A stretch of DNA of 64,000 nucleotides from Penaeus vannamei (GCF_042767895.1 NC_091555.1:3685182-3749181); one strand, 5' to 3'; shown: positions 13,446 to 28,749, counted from the stretch's first letter. Notes: generated from the sequence alone by a model not told the origin. Numbers and translations: made by a program.

Positions 13446-13823
13446 GTTATTATTATTATTATTGTTATTATTATTATTATTATTGTTATCATTATTGTTA
13501 TTTTTATTATTATTACTATTATTATTGTCATTGTCATTGTCATTATCATTATTATTGTTATTATTATTATTACTTTTATTATTGTTAATGTTATTATTAA
13601 TATTGCATCTGTGGTAACTATTCTTATTATTACCTTTATTACCTCCAACAAAGCTATACTTACGGACGTCAGCAATCTTGAGAAAGAGAGGATTTTAATG
13701 TAATTCTTCAAGTGTAAATATTCTTATTGCATCAGTGACCGTTGCCTTGGCGGAGGCCCTCTCTGAGCTCCTAGTTGTGATAATCAATATCTTTACTATT
13801 GATATTGTTGTTGATATTACTGT

Positions 13824-14063
<240 letters not shown>

Positions 14064-14085
14064 GGGAGCACGCGTGTGTGTATTT

Positions 14086-14667
14086 GATTATGTGTTATGT
14101 CTGTTGTTTTTATTATTATAATTATTATAATCATCATCACCATTATTGGTGTTGCTATTTTTATCATTATTATCAGTATTATCATTATCACTACTGTTGT
14201 TGTTATTATTGTCATTGTAATTATGTTATCTTTGTCGATATTATCATGCTTATCATTATTACTATTTTTTTATCATTAACATTATAATTTCTTTTTATCA
14301 TTGTTAACATCATCATTGTTGTTATCATTATAAATGTTGTTATTATCACTATTTTTATTTTTATTAACACCACTTATCATTTTTATTATTATTATCATTG
14401 TTGTTGTTTCTGTCATTACTATCATTCTTATCATTATCATTATCGCTATTATCATTATGATGATCAGTATCTTTACATTGATTATCATTACAGTTATTAT
14501 CATTATCATTATTATTATTGCTAAAATTGCTAATACTATCATTATTACGACTTATTCATTTTTATCACAATGAATATTATTTATGATTATCATTATAATT
14601 ACTATTGTTTTTATTATTATTACTATTATAATTAAGGACTAATTACTCAATAACGAAAATATAATTC
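14086..14667 (+). repeat. ATC/ATT-rich low-complexity domain
   Basis: Homologous to 3446-4029, sharing the same sub-blocks in the same order, and leads into element S. No gene. Confidence 0.8.
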
Positions 14668-14905
14668 AAAACTGATTGCAACGGCGCTCTTTTGTTTAGA
14701 ACCCGGGGCTTTTCATGTCTTTCAGCCCCGGGCAATGTTGCAATCAGAGGGAGCAATTTTTTTTGCTCCCTTTTGGGGGTTCGAACCCGCGACCGCGTAT
14801 CCGTGACCGCGGTCGCGCGTTCGCCCTTGGCGCCTTAACCCGCTCGTCCACCGTGGCCGAGGGGCACTGGGAAGGGGTTGGGAGGGGTTTTTATGTAACG
14901 TTATT
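14668..14905 (-). repeat. Element S copy 4
   Basis: Complete tRNA-related region and tail. The A/T loop between GGGAGC and GCTCCC is short. The 5' flank differs from other copies and passes into GAGT repeats at 14,905-14,940. Confidence 0.75.
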
Positions 14906-14993
14906 GAGAGAGAGTGAGAGTGAGAGTGAGTGAGTGAGTGTGTTTGTATGTGTGTGACAGAGAGAGAGGGAGAGCGTCTGTCTCTGTCGTGCT

Positions 14994-15068
<75 letters not shown>
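14906..15068 (+). repeat. (GAGT)n and (GT)n tract
   Basis: GAGTGAG-type repeats, a short mixed stretch, then about 69 bp of (GT)n at 15,000-15,068. This marks the edge of the first T-rich domain. Confidence 0.9.
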
Positions 15069-15072
<4 letters not shown>

Positions 15073-16375
15073 AGCGGGTCAATGCAGACGCCCTTTAGCG
15101 AAGCGACTGATTGGGATCCAATGATAATGATAATGACAATAATATTAATGATAATAATAGTCACATTGTTAATTATAGTAATAGCAACAACAATAGTGAT
15201 AATAATAATAATAATGATAATGAAAGTAAAAATGAAAATTATAATAACAACAAAATTAGTAATGATAATAATAATGATAATAAAAGTGATAACAATAATA
15301 ATGAAAATACTAAAAATTATAATTATAAAAAAATAATAAAAATAATCATAATGAGAACAATAGTAATAAATAAAAGTGGCGATGTTATTTATCATAATGA
15401 TTATAATAATAATAGTAATAATGATAATGGTAATGGTAGTAAAAAATATATTTCCAATGATAATGATTATAATAATTATGATAATAAAAAAATACTAAAA
15501 GAATGATAATAATGATGATGATAATAACAGTAACAATAACAATTATGGTAATAACAATAATGTAAATAAAGTTGATAATCATAATGATAATAACAATAAT
15601 AATAAGGATAATGATAATAGTAATAATGATGATGATAGTGATAATAATAATGATAACAGCATTAATAATGATAATGATGATAAGGATATAAATTATAATA
15701 ACAATAAGAATAATAACAATGGAAATAAAGATAATGACAATAATCTTAATAATAATAAAAAGAAGAATAATAATGACAACAACAACAACAATAATGATAA
15801 TGATAATAAAGAATAATAAAATTGATAAGGATTAAAAGAAATGATGATCAAAATCATAAAGATAGTGATAATGATAATGATGATGGAAACAACAATAGGG
15901 AAGATCATGATGATAATGATGATATTAATGATAGAGATAATAATAATAATCCTAATGATAATAATGATCATGATTAAAATAATAATCATAATGATTTTTT
16001 TTAAATTAACGATGATAATATAACAATTTTAATGATAGTTATGAGAACGATGATAATGATAACTAAAATAACAACAATGGCAATAATAATAATGATGATA
16101 GTTATGATAATATTAATAGTAATAATAATGACAACGATAGAAATAACTATAACAGAAATTATGAAAGTAGTAAAAGAAATATTCATAATCAAGAAGTAAT
16201 GGTGATAAGAATAGATAGCAATAGTAATGATGATAATGATAATAATAATAACCCAAGATGATGGTGACAAAGATAACAATAATAACAACAACTACAATAA
16301 TTATCATGATATTTATAATGATAATACAAATGAAATTATTATATAAAACAATAATGATAGTAAAGATATAAGAGA
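15069..16375 (-). repeat. Inverted GAT/AAT-rich low-complexity domain
   Basis: After about 50 bp of unique-looking DNA (GCAGCGGGTCAATGCAGACG), the sequence becomes A-rich (ATGATA, AAT, AAC). This is the strand complement of the domains on either side and marks the start of an inverted block. No gene. Confidence 0.8.
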
Positions 16376-16428
16376 AATCACGACGGTCTCTGAATCCGTG
16401 GACCCGGGTTCGATTCCCGGCGGAGAAT
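16376..16428 (+). pseudogene. 5'-truncated tRNA-like element, anticodon CTG
   Basis: The sequence from the anticodon stem onward is intact (loop CTCTGAA, B box GGTTCGATTCC, CGGAGAA). The D arm and 5' acceptor are lost. The downstream tail (TTATTTTCCTTCGCTTATAG, then CAACAAGGAACA) is the standard post-tRNA tail of this family. Confidence 0.65.
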
Positions 16429-16956
16429 ATATCATGTTTGTTTGTTTGTTTGTTTTTGTTTCTTTTTTGTGTTATTTTCCTTCGCTTATAGGCAAAGCTC
16501 CAACAAGGAACATTAATGATGATTATAATGAGGATAGTTATAACAATATCAATGATAATAATGATACTAATGGAAATAGGAATAATGATAAAGATACAAA
16601 CATATATAATGAAAATAACAACAGCGATAATGATAATTACGATGATAATAATAGCAACAACAATAATTATAATGATGATTATAATAATAACGATAATAAA
16701 AACAACAACAGTCATAATGATAATATAGTAACAAAATAAACAATTCATTAATAATGATAATAATAGCGACAACACAGATGATCATATTCATAAGAATTAG
16801 GCAAGTATGACGAGAAAGAAAATATAATCCACATTACTCTCAGAAGACAAAAAACATGACAAGAGCGTTTCAAACATGAAAAGAAGCATTCTGAACAGGT
16901 TTGTCCAGCAGTGTTTGCGGTTAATTAAATTCAATAAAAACACAACTTTTAAGATA
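16429..16956 (-). repeat. GAT/AAT-rich domain plus tRNA-upstream module
   Basis: Post-tRNA tail (16,440-16,515), A-rich low-complexity DNA (16,516-16,790), then the conserved upstream module (16,800-16,950, with GTCCAGCAGTGTTTGCGG) that precedes the next tRNA-like element. Its inverted counterpart is 61,970-63,010. Confidence 0.75.
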
Positions 16957-17028
16957 TTCTCTTTGGTGTAACGGTTGGCACGATGGTCTCGGAATCCGTA
17001 GACCCGGGTTCGATTCCCGGCGGAGAAC
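16957..17028 (+). tRNA. tRNA-like element, anticodon CGG
   Basis: Perfect A (TGGTGTAACGG) and B boxes. Acceptor TTCTCTT pairs with CGGAGAA except T·C at the base of the stem. Anticodon loop is CTCGGAA, one base from the CTG form. A T5 run lies about 13 nt downstream. The body is Gln-like, so the nominal Pro anticodon is probably a mutation. Confidence 0.55.
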
Positions 17029-17449
17029 ACGAAAGCCAGTTTTTCTTTCTTTTGTTGTTCTTTTCAATAACTAACAGGCAAGGGTTCAACAAGGAACAAT
17101 AATGATAATTATGATAATGATGAAAATAAAATTTATAACATTATCAATGATAATGATTATGAAAACTGGAATAAAGGTTATAATAATAAAAACGAAAATA
17201 AAGATAAAAAAGTAACGATGATAACAAGATAGATAATGACGATATTAGAAATAATGTAAATAACAATAGAGACAATAGTAATGATAATGATAATGATAAT
17301 AAAGGATAATGATTTTCATTCTCATAAAAATATAAAAGGCTCCAATACATGATAATGATAATAATGATAATAATAATATCAATAATAAAAATAATAATAT
17401 TCATAAAGAAAATAGAAATAATGATAGTAGTAAAATAGAAATAATGATT

Positions 17450-17480
<31 letters not shown>

Positions 17481-17857
17481 TAGCAATAATAATGATAATA
17501 ATAACAACAAAAGCAATAATAATGATAATAATAACAATAATGATTATAATGATAATACTCATGGTAATAACAATAATGATGTTAATTATCAGAATGATAG
17601 CTATAATAATAATGACAATGATAATGAAAATAACTTCAAAGGTAAAAATAACTGATAATGATAATGACAACAATATTGATGATATTGATAATGATAACAA
17701 TGAAGATTATGATAATGATAAGGACGACAAAAACAATGATAACAATAATGCCAAAAGGAATGCTAGTAATAGAATAATGCTAGTAATAAAAATAAATAAC
17801 GATAATAATTTTAATATAAAAAACAATAACACTTTATCTCTCTCTTTCTCTCTCTAC
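17029..17857 (-). repeat. Post-tRNA tail and GAT/AAT-rich domain
   Basis: The tail GGCAAGGGTTCAACAAGGAA (17,079-17,098) passes into A-rich low-complexity DNA. A marker segment (GATTTTCATTCTCATAAAAA at about 17,311) recurs in reverse at about 61,590-61,615. No gene. Confidence 0.75.
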
Positions 17858-17997
17858 GTAAATACCCTTCCCAGCGCCCCTCAGCCGCGGGGGACGAGCG
17901 GGTCGAGGCGCTTGTGGCGAACGCGCGACTGCATATCCGAATTCGCGGACATGAATAGCTCCGGGCTTAAAAAAAGCGCCGTTGCAATCAGTTTTGA
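17858..17997 (+). repeat. Element S copy 5 (decayed)
   Basis: It keeps CCCTTCCCAGCGCCCCTCAG, a mutated A-box region (GGACGAGCGGGTCGAGGCGC) and the 3' end GCGCCGTTGCAATCAG. The B box and the GGGAGC palindrome are deleted. Its inverted partner at 60,908-61,045 has the same deletion. Confidence 0.65.
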
Positions 17998-18064
17998 CTT
18001 CGGATTATCTTGTGTGCATGAATTATAACTATAAATTATAAATTATGCAAAAGAAAAAAAATTA

Positions 18065-18124
18065 TTTTCCGCCGGGAATCGAACCCGCGTCTACGAATTT
18101 AGAGACCGTTGCACCACAGAGATT
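18065..18124 (-). pseudogene. D-arm-deleted tRNA-like element, anticodon CTA
   Basis: The minus strand reads CTCTGTGGTGCAACGGTCTC, so the part between the A box and the anticodon stem is missing. Loop CTCTAAA is kept; the T arm has one changed base. The copy at 60,771-60,832 has the identical deletion. Confidence 0.65.
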
Positions 18125-18648
18125 ATCATTATTATTGTTATTACTATCACTTGTTGTTATTACCATCATCATGACTATTGTTATTATCATTAATATTACC
18201 GATAACAGTATTATTTTTATTATTATTATCATTATTGCTGATGTTGTTTTATTATCTTTATCATTATTATCATTATCATTATTGTTATTATCTTAATATA
18301 ATTTTCATTACTGTATTATAATACTGTTATCATTATTGTCATTGCTATCAATATTATCATTGTCAATTTTGTTATCATCTATTTTTATCATTATGAATAT
18401 TATTATTATCATTATCATTACTATGATCATTATCATTGATTTTATCATTATTAATATTGTTATTATCAACTTTATAATTCTTACCATCATTATTGTAATC
18501 ATCATCTTTAGTACTTTTACTATAATTACTTAAATAAAATCAGTATCATCATTAACATTGTTATTACTACTATTATCATTATCATAATTACAGCCTTCTC
18601 TATAAGTGAAGGAAAAAATCACGATAAGAGAGAAAATCACAATATCTT
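18125..18648 (+). repeat. ATT/ATC-rich low-complexity domain
   Basis: T-rich imperfect repeats. It is the inverted counterpart of 60,229-60,770. No gene. Confidence 0.75.
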
Positions 18649-18720
18649 ATCCTCCGCCGGGAATCGAACCCGGGTTTGCGATTCCAAAGATCATCCCGCT
18701 GACCGTTACATTTGAGGGGA
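18649..18720 (-). tRNA. tRNA-like element, anticodon TTG (Gln type), degraded
   Basis: The minus strand has an intact B box, a degraded A box (AAATGTAACGG) and acceptor TCCCCTC/CGGAGGA with two mismatches. Loop CTTTGGA gives TTG. The anticodon stem is poor. A T4 run lies about 18 nt downstream. Confidence 0.45.
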
Positions 18721-18751
18721 TTTCTTTTTAAATATTTCATGAAGGAGTTTT

Positions 18752-19025
<274 letters not shown>

Positions 19026-19430
19026 CATACGGGAGCATGCGAGTCTGTATTTGATTGTGTGTGTGTGTGTTTTCCTGTGTGTGTGTGTGTAGGTAAATAA
19101 GTAGATAGATCTCAGCTTTCTTCCGCTTCTATTTGGGATCGCCCTTACTGATGCCCATTACTGCTTATTCCATGTTGGTTTTGGCGTTTTTTTTTCTTTC
19201 TTTTTTTTTATTTTACAGGCGGATGCCCTTCCTGACACTAACCCTCTCTATTCATCCGGGATTGGGACCGGCACCCACAAAGGCTGGCTTGCCTCCAGGT
19301 GGCTTTTACGAAGGGCAATCAAGGTAAAACGCGCCAGTCGGGACTCGAACCCTCGAACCTCGATTTGCCGACGAATCCAAAGTCCGACTGATAGATTCTC
19401 TGCACCCCCCCCCCCCAAACACACACACAC
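19026..19430 (-). repeat. Element R copy 2 with its 5' lead
   Basis: It follows the usual GAGCATGCGAGTCTG/GTGTGT lead. The minus strand carries GTCAGGAAGGGCATCCG and the GGTTCGAGTCCCGAC B-box-like motif. The CAAGGAACTTTACC part is partly deleted. C-rich run at 19,405-19,415. Confidence 0.65.
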
Positions 19431-20003
19431 ACACGCACGAAATCATAGATTGCATTAAGAAAATTTTTACGAAAGCATAGATTGCATAAATATAGAATAC
19501 TATGGAAGCATAGATTGCATAAATTAAAGAAAAAAAAAAAAAAAAAGAAAGCTTAGATTGCATAAATAGAAAATAATTACACATATTTTTTCTCTCATTC
19601 GAAAGAAAGCATAGATTGCATAAATAGAAATTAAGAAAGTATAATATTAAGAAAGTATAGATTACATAAAATACTACGAAAAGAAAGAATTGAATAACAG
19701 AATACAAAAATGAAGAATTAAAGATATATAGTGATAATATAAATACATATTCAAAGCGAAATATATAAATAACTGAAAACAGAAAATATGAATTAAAAAA
19801 GGGGAGATCTTGAATATTTAGAGATAGTTGTAGATTTATAACAGCGAAAAACAGAAATATGAAAGAAAATCACATATAAATAGAAAGATAGATAAATAGA
19901 TACATATTATTTTCTATATCTTAAAAAAACAATAGATTCTCATGAAAACAGAACCTGTTACCCATACGGAGGATTCGTAAAAAATACCCTACCAATCGAA
20001 AAC
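19431..20003 (+). repeat. Module T copy 2
   Basis: More AGCATAGATTGCATAAA units than copy 1, then the same conserved AT-rich stretch to ACCAATCGAAAACAAAACTG. No gene. Confidence 0.7.
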
Positions 20004-20265
20004 AAAACTGATTGCAACGGCGCTCTTTTTTTTAAGCCCGGGGCTTTTCATGTCTTTCAGCCCTGGGCAATGTTGCAATCAGAGGGAGCATTTTATTTTT
20101 TTTGCTCCCTTTTAGGGGTTCGAACCCACGACCGCGTATCCGTGACCGCGGTCGCACGTTCGCCCTTGGCGCCTTAACCCACTCGTCCACCGTGGCCGAG
20201 GGGCACTGGGAAGGGGTTGGGAGGGGGTTTTATGGAACATTTTTCTGAGAGAAAGAGGGAGGTGA
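20004..20265 (-). repeat. Element S copy 6
   Basis: Complete but with several substitutions: the CCCGGGGCT palindrome has one broken arm, and the B-box flank is GTTCGAACCC. Confidence 0.75.
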
Positions 20266-20375
20266 AAGGGAGGGGGGGGGGGTAATTTGCCTCTCGTCCA
20301 CCGTGGCCGAGGGGCACTGGGAAGGGGTTGGGAGGGGTTTTTATGGAACATTTTTCTGAGAGAAAGAGAGAGGTG
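20266..20375 (-). repeat. Tandem partial duplication of element S 5' part
   Basis: About 120 bp (from AATTTGCCTCTCGTCCACC to the GAGAGAAAGAG flank and poly-G) repeats the end of S copy 6 directly. The unit pairs the A-box end of S with its GA/G flank. Confidence 0.75.
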
Positions 20376-20916
20376 AAAGGGGGGGGGGGTAATTTGCGTG
20401 AGCCTTTTCGTCTGCACACGCGCGTGTATGTCTGTACGTGATCCTATTCGTCTGTGTGTGCAGGCGTGCGAATGTGCTTGAGTGAGCGTGTCCGTCTGTG
20501 TGTGTGTGTGTTTGTATTTGTTTGCGTTTACATGTGTATGTATACACGAGTACGTGTATATAAGTTGCATGTTTGTGATGTAATCCAAGTGAAATTTATA
20601 GAAGGAAGATATTCTGCATTGTGTATAACATGTCTCGGTTTATGACCACAGTGCTTATAGAGGACCACAAATACAAACTAACCAACTAACTAACTAACTA
20701 ACTAACTCTCTCTCTCTCTCTTTCATTATCTCTTCCTCTCTCTCGCGTAGCAAATTTTATGAGTAACTACGGTTGACAATAAATATTGAAAAATAGATAA
20801 TAAAATCAATCTTTTTTGGTTACTAATTAAGTCATCTTTTATTATTCCCTGTGTGTCTGTCTGTGTGTGCGTGAGTTTTTGTTCGTGCGAGCTTATCACT
20901 CGATGGATGCACACAT

Positions 20917-20997
<81 letters not shown>

Positions 20998-21844
20998 AAT
21001 GTACCAATAAATGTATATAAACATATTGACAGGTAGACAGACATAGACTGATAGTCAGATAGACAGACAGATAGATAGATATAGATATGTCATTATATAG
21101 GGAGACTTTATATGCAATCAAGTGCCTAAGAAAAGGTAATCATAAACGTGAAAAAAAACAAAAGACAGTAAAATGAAAACATAAACAGTAAACAAAGAAA
21201 AAAAAAACGACGAAAAAGGTAATTTCTGGGAATTGATCAACAAAACCTTGTAGTTTTTTACCTGTGAAATAAATTGCGTGTAATTTCCGTCCAAAATTGT
21301 CCCACAGTGCACTTGAACACACGCATTAAAGTGACAGTATTTAATGGATTCATTTGTTCACAAACGCTGATGCACAGATAAGTTCAAGAGGCATCTCTTA
21401 ATGTTTCAAATGCTGTTGTGTTTCTGTTTCTTTTGTGGACTAAAGTAACATGAATTATCTCTCTCTTCTCGTTTCATTGTTATCATTGTTATTATTATCA
21501 TTCTTGTTATTTGTATAAGTATTTTTATATGATCATTAAGAAAATTGTCGTTGGGATTATCTTTAACATCACCGTCAGCATTATTATTATCATAATCATT
21601 TTACTATTACTATATATTTTTATCATCATCATTTTTTCTTTGTTATTATCAATATTACTATTATTTTTCATCATTACTGTTATTGTTATTTCTATTGTTT
21701 TATTGTCATCTTCATAACCATCATTTTTGTTATTGCTATCGTTGTTGTTTTATTTTTTACCATCATGTTCATTGTCATCATTATTAATATTGTTGATATC
21801 ATAATCATTTCTGTCTCGCATGTATTTCAACTTATGAAATGTCT
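20376..21844 (+). repeat. Module U copy 2
   Basis: Closely similar to 7501-8984 throughout, but (AACT)n is reduced to a few units and (TA)n enlarged to about 70 bp (20,925-20,993). No gene. Confidence 0.75.
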
Positions 21845-23110
<1,266 letters not shown>

Positions 23111-23403
23111 GTGTGTGTGTGTAGGTAAATAAGTAGACAGATCGCAACTTTCTTCCATTTCTATTTGGGATCGCCCTTACTGATGCCTATTACGGCCTAT
23201 TCCATGTTGGTTTTGGCATGTTTTTTTGTTTTTGTTTTTTTATTTTTTTTTCACAGTCGGATGCCCTTCATTATATCATTGTCATTATTATCATTATTAC
23301 TATAATTATTGTTGTTGTTGTGGTTTTTATTGTTATTATTATTATCATTATTATTATTATTGTTGTTGTTATTATTATGATCATTATCATTAATATTATT
23401 ATT

Positions 23404-23456
<53 letters not shown>

Positions 23457-23560
23457 GATCATTTTTGCTGTTGTTATTATTATCATTACCCTTATCAATA
23501 CTATTATCATTATTATTATTATCATTATTGTTATTATTATTTTTCTCTCTCTATATCTAT
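23111..23560 (+). repeat. R-head remnant and ATT/ATC-rich domain
   Basis: TTTGGGATCGCCCTTACTGA (about 23,164) and part of the R tail (CAGTCGGATGCCCTTCA) are present. R is then replaced by T-rich trinucleotide DNA with (ATT)n at 23,410-23,455. No gene. Confidence 0.7.
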
Positions 23561-23733
23561 CTTTCACTCTTCACTCAAATATAAATTATATATACAAATA
23601 AAAGAATCCTATTTTGTCACGTTCAGTCATCTATTCTGTGTACTAGCTCACGTGACTTTGCTCGAGTGCGTTCTTATCACTCGATACGTCCATGTAGGTT
23701 TTTTAAAAAATAAGTCACGAATGTATATATATG

Positions 23734-23830
<97 letters not shown>

Positions 23831-24230
23831 GCAGATAGATAGATAGATGGATAAATCCATAGGTGAATAGATAGAAAGGTAACCATGGATATAGATAGAT
23901 AATGATTTAAGTAAGCTTTATGGGTGATTAAATGCCTAAGAAAAAATATTCGGTCATAAATGACAACAAACAAAGGAAGAAGACATAGACAATAAACAAA
24001 GAACAAAGAACACGACGAAATATTTCTGGGGAATTAATCAACCCAACAAACAAGCACATTAATCGACTCCTTTATCACGTTATTTAGTCTTTCTTTTCCT
24101 TTATTTTTACCTTTTCCATCATCGCCTCGTATCCCTTCCCAACATTCTTCTTGGTCCTTCTGGTCCGAAACTCTACGCGACATGCGTAGAGTGAATGAAT
24201 GCATTTAAACATGTATACGACAATCGAAAA
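23561..24230 (+). repeat. Module W (diverged U-like segment, mostly single-copy)
   Basis: Contains (TA)n(GA)n at 23,736-23,827, a segment distantly like module U (GATTAAATGCCTAAGAAAA), and a perfect 8-bp hairpin CTCTACGC-gacat-GCGTAGAG at 24,171-24,191. No gene. It leads into element S. Confidence 0.55.
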
Positions 24231-24465
24231 CAAAACTGACTGCAACGGCGCTCTTTTTTTAAGCCCGGGGCTTTTCATGTCTTTCAGCCCCGGGCAATGT
24301 TGCAATCAGAGGGAGCAATTTTTCTTTGCTCCCTTTTGGGGATTCGAACCCGCGACCGCGTATCCGTGACCGCGGTCGCGCGTTCGCCCTTGGCGCCTTA
24401 ACCCTCTCGTCCACCGTGGCCGAGGGGCACTGGGAAGGGGTTGGGAGGGGTATTTCCGCAACATT
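24231..24465 (-). repeat. Element S copy 7
   Basis: Complete element with intact GGGAGC and CCCGGGGCT palindromes. The outer arm carries one change (CTGACTGCAAC). Confidence 0.75.
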
Positions 24466-26044
<1,579 letters not shown>

Positions 26045-26689
26045 ATGTCTGTAGTTTGTTCTGTAGTTTTCCTTTTTACAAATATTTGTGTTATTGTAAT
26101 CTTATCATGATCATAATTACCATCATTAAAATTTCGGAGAGTAAGAACCATTAAAGGATCTTTAAAACCGTGAGAAGATGGAGGTGTCGGAGACAAAGAT
26201 TTATTTTTCCTATTTCTTTTCTCATTAACATAATTAGGGCATTTCCCCGAGTGAACTGAACCTAACCTTGTTCCCGCGATTCACACGTGCTTTCCCCCGA
26301 ATCCGTTGGACGAATTTGGATTAGGAATTTAGATTATAAATTCAGGTTATAGATTTAGACAACGAATTTGGTAAATTTAGATAATGAATTTAAATGATAA
26401 ATTTAGATAATGAATTTAAATGATAAATTTAGATGATGAATTTAGATGATAAATTTAGCTTAGAAATCAAGATTATGAATTCAGATTTTAAATTCCTTGA
26501 CCATCACGGGCTTGTAAACAATCTGCAAGTCATCGTCAACGACCGTTATTCCTTGGAGCCCGATTCCGTGTCTCATATTCATCATCCTTTCATCCTTTTA
26601 TTCCTTGTCTGGATTTTGCTTTACTTATTCGATCCTTGTCTAAATGTAAAGGAATAGAACACGAAAAGAAACACGAAAAAAATAATCAT

Positions 26690-26742
26690 ATTCTCCGCCG
26701 GGAATCGAACCCGGGTCCACGATTTTAGAGACCGTCGTGCTA
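26690..26742 (-). pseudogene. 5'-truncated tRNA-like element, anticodon CTA
   Basis: Same truncation point and poly-A/T replacement as at 581-623. B box and CTCTAAA loop intact. Confidence 0.7.
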
Positions 26743-26962
26743 TTTTTTTTTTTTTTTTTTATTGAATTTTATAAATCATTCTAATAATTTCAAACACTGA
26801 TTCGCGGACACGTTGAAAATACATTTCCTAACTGAAAAGTTGTTCTTGTATTCTATGAATAAGAGTAATAAGAATTATCTTTCTTTACTCGTTTTTGCAT
26901 TGTAATTATCTTCATAGTTCTTGTTATCATTCCTATCATGATAAACATCATCATTTATGCGT

Positions 26963-27176
<214 letters not shown>

Positions 27177-27293
27177 GCATCAGGGGTAACTATTCTTATT
27201 ATTACCTTTATTACCTCCAACAAAGCTATACTTACGGACGTCAGCAATCTTGAGAAAGAGAGGATTTTAATGTAATTCTTCAAGTGTAAATAT

Positions 27294-27853
27294 TCTATGT
27301 GGCGTTAATAAGAATAAGAATAACAATGGTAATAACAACAATTATAATGATAACAATGATAAGAATAATACTAATAATGTTAACAATGATAAACGATGTT
27401 AATCAAAAAAATAGTAATAATGATAAGCATGATATTGACAATAACACATAATTACAATGACAATAATAACAACAATGGTAGTGATAATGATGATAATGAT
27501 GATAATAATGATAAATATAGCAACAACAACAATGGTGATGATGATTATAATAATTATAATGATAATAAAAACAACAACAGAATGATAATGATAATGAACA
27601 AAATAAACAATAATGATAATAAAAGTAACAACACAGATGATAATATTCATAGAAATAACAGTAGCAATGATAATGATGATAATAAGAATTATGAAAAAAA
27701 GACGAGAAAGAAAAGATAATCCATATTACTCTAATCCAAAGAAAGAAAAAAAACTACAAAAGCGTTTGAAACTAAAAGAGAAACATCCTTAACAAGTTCG
27801 TCCATCAGTGTTTGCGATTAATTTAAATTAATAAGGAAACCACGATTCAGTAA
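27294..27853 (-). repeat. Inverted GAT/AAT-rich domain with tRNA-upstream module
   Basis: It begins with TGTGGCGTTAATAAGAATAA, which recurs in this orientation at 38,035 and 48,066. A-rich low-complexity DNA follows, then the conserved upstream module (27,720-27,850, with CAAGTTCGTCCATCAGTGTT). No gene. Confidence 0.8.
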
Positions 27854-27925
27854 GTATCTAAGGTGTAACGGTTAGCACGTCGGTCTCTTAATCCGTAGAC
27901 CCGGGTTCGATTCCCGGTGGAGACA
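27854..27925 (+). tRNA. tRNA-like element, anticodon CTT
   Basis: B box perfect; A box AGGTGTAACGG lacks only the first T. Loop CTCTTAA gives CTT (nominally Lys), again one base from CTG. Acceptor is GTATCTA/TGGAGAC. A long T-run lies about 12 nt downstream. Confidence 0.5.
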
Positions 27926-28019
27926 GCAAAACAATTTTTTTTTTTTAAGCGTTCTTTTCCTTCACATGTAGACAAAGTACCAGTAATAATGATTATATGA
28001 TAATGATAATAGCAGTAAC

Positions 28020-28676
28020 AATATTAATGATGTACGTTTTACATGTTATGAATAATAAGTCAAACAGAAACAGCAGAACTAACAGTAAAACAGAGCAAAT
28101 GAACTTCATACGAATATAATTCAAGGGGAGGAGCGTCACTGTTGCAACATAATGGATTTTATAGGTTAATCACTAATTATAAAGCTTCTTTATGCACGTG
28201 TGTGCGTTTGCGTGAATCTGTATGGCATGTGCTTAATTTTCTAAATTAATACGTGAGGATATTACAAAACGATATGCTAAATAACCCATTATATTAAAAG
28301 ATGTAATTAGATCTAGAAGAATATTGTTCAGAATGATAATCAAAGCAATTAGGAAAAAAACAGTAAATCTAAAAGCTGCTCACTTCACCGGTAAAACAAA
28401 ATAGGATTTAAAAAAAGGAAAGGATATTCTTGAGACAAAAGAGCGGGGAGAGATATTGCAAACTCGACGTCTTTGTCTTATTGAACGCTTAGCAACATGA
28501 CGCCGAAAGTTCACTGATTGCAACTCCTGCCTTTGTGCTTCGGTCTTGCTTCCATGTCCCGAAATTAGGCCTTTTCATGATGCTTCAGATCGATCGAAAA
28601 TGCTATCATTGTCCTTATTGTTGTCGTTGATGCTGCAGTTTGTAATTACCGTTGTCAGAATAAAATTAATCTTGCT
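28020..28676. other. Mostly unique spacer between the two arms
   Basis: The only stretch over 500 bp in the left-centre without recognisable copies elsewhere in the window. It is AT-rich with normal complexity. Stop codons interrupt all frames, and I see no splice or coding pattern. The last part (ACTGATTGCAACTCCTGCC, then TTAGGCCTTTTCATG) faintly recalls the 3' end of element S. Confidence 0.6.
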
Positions 28677-28706
28677 ACACACACACAAACACACACACAC
28701 ACACAC

Positions 28707-28749
<43 letters not shown>

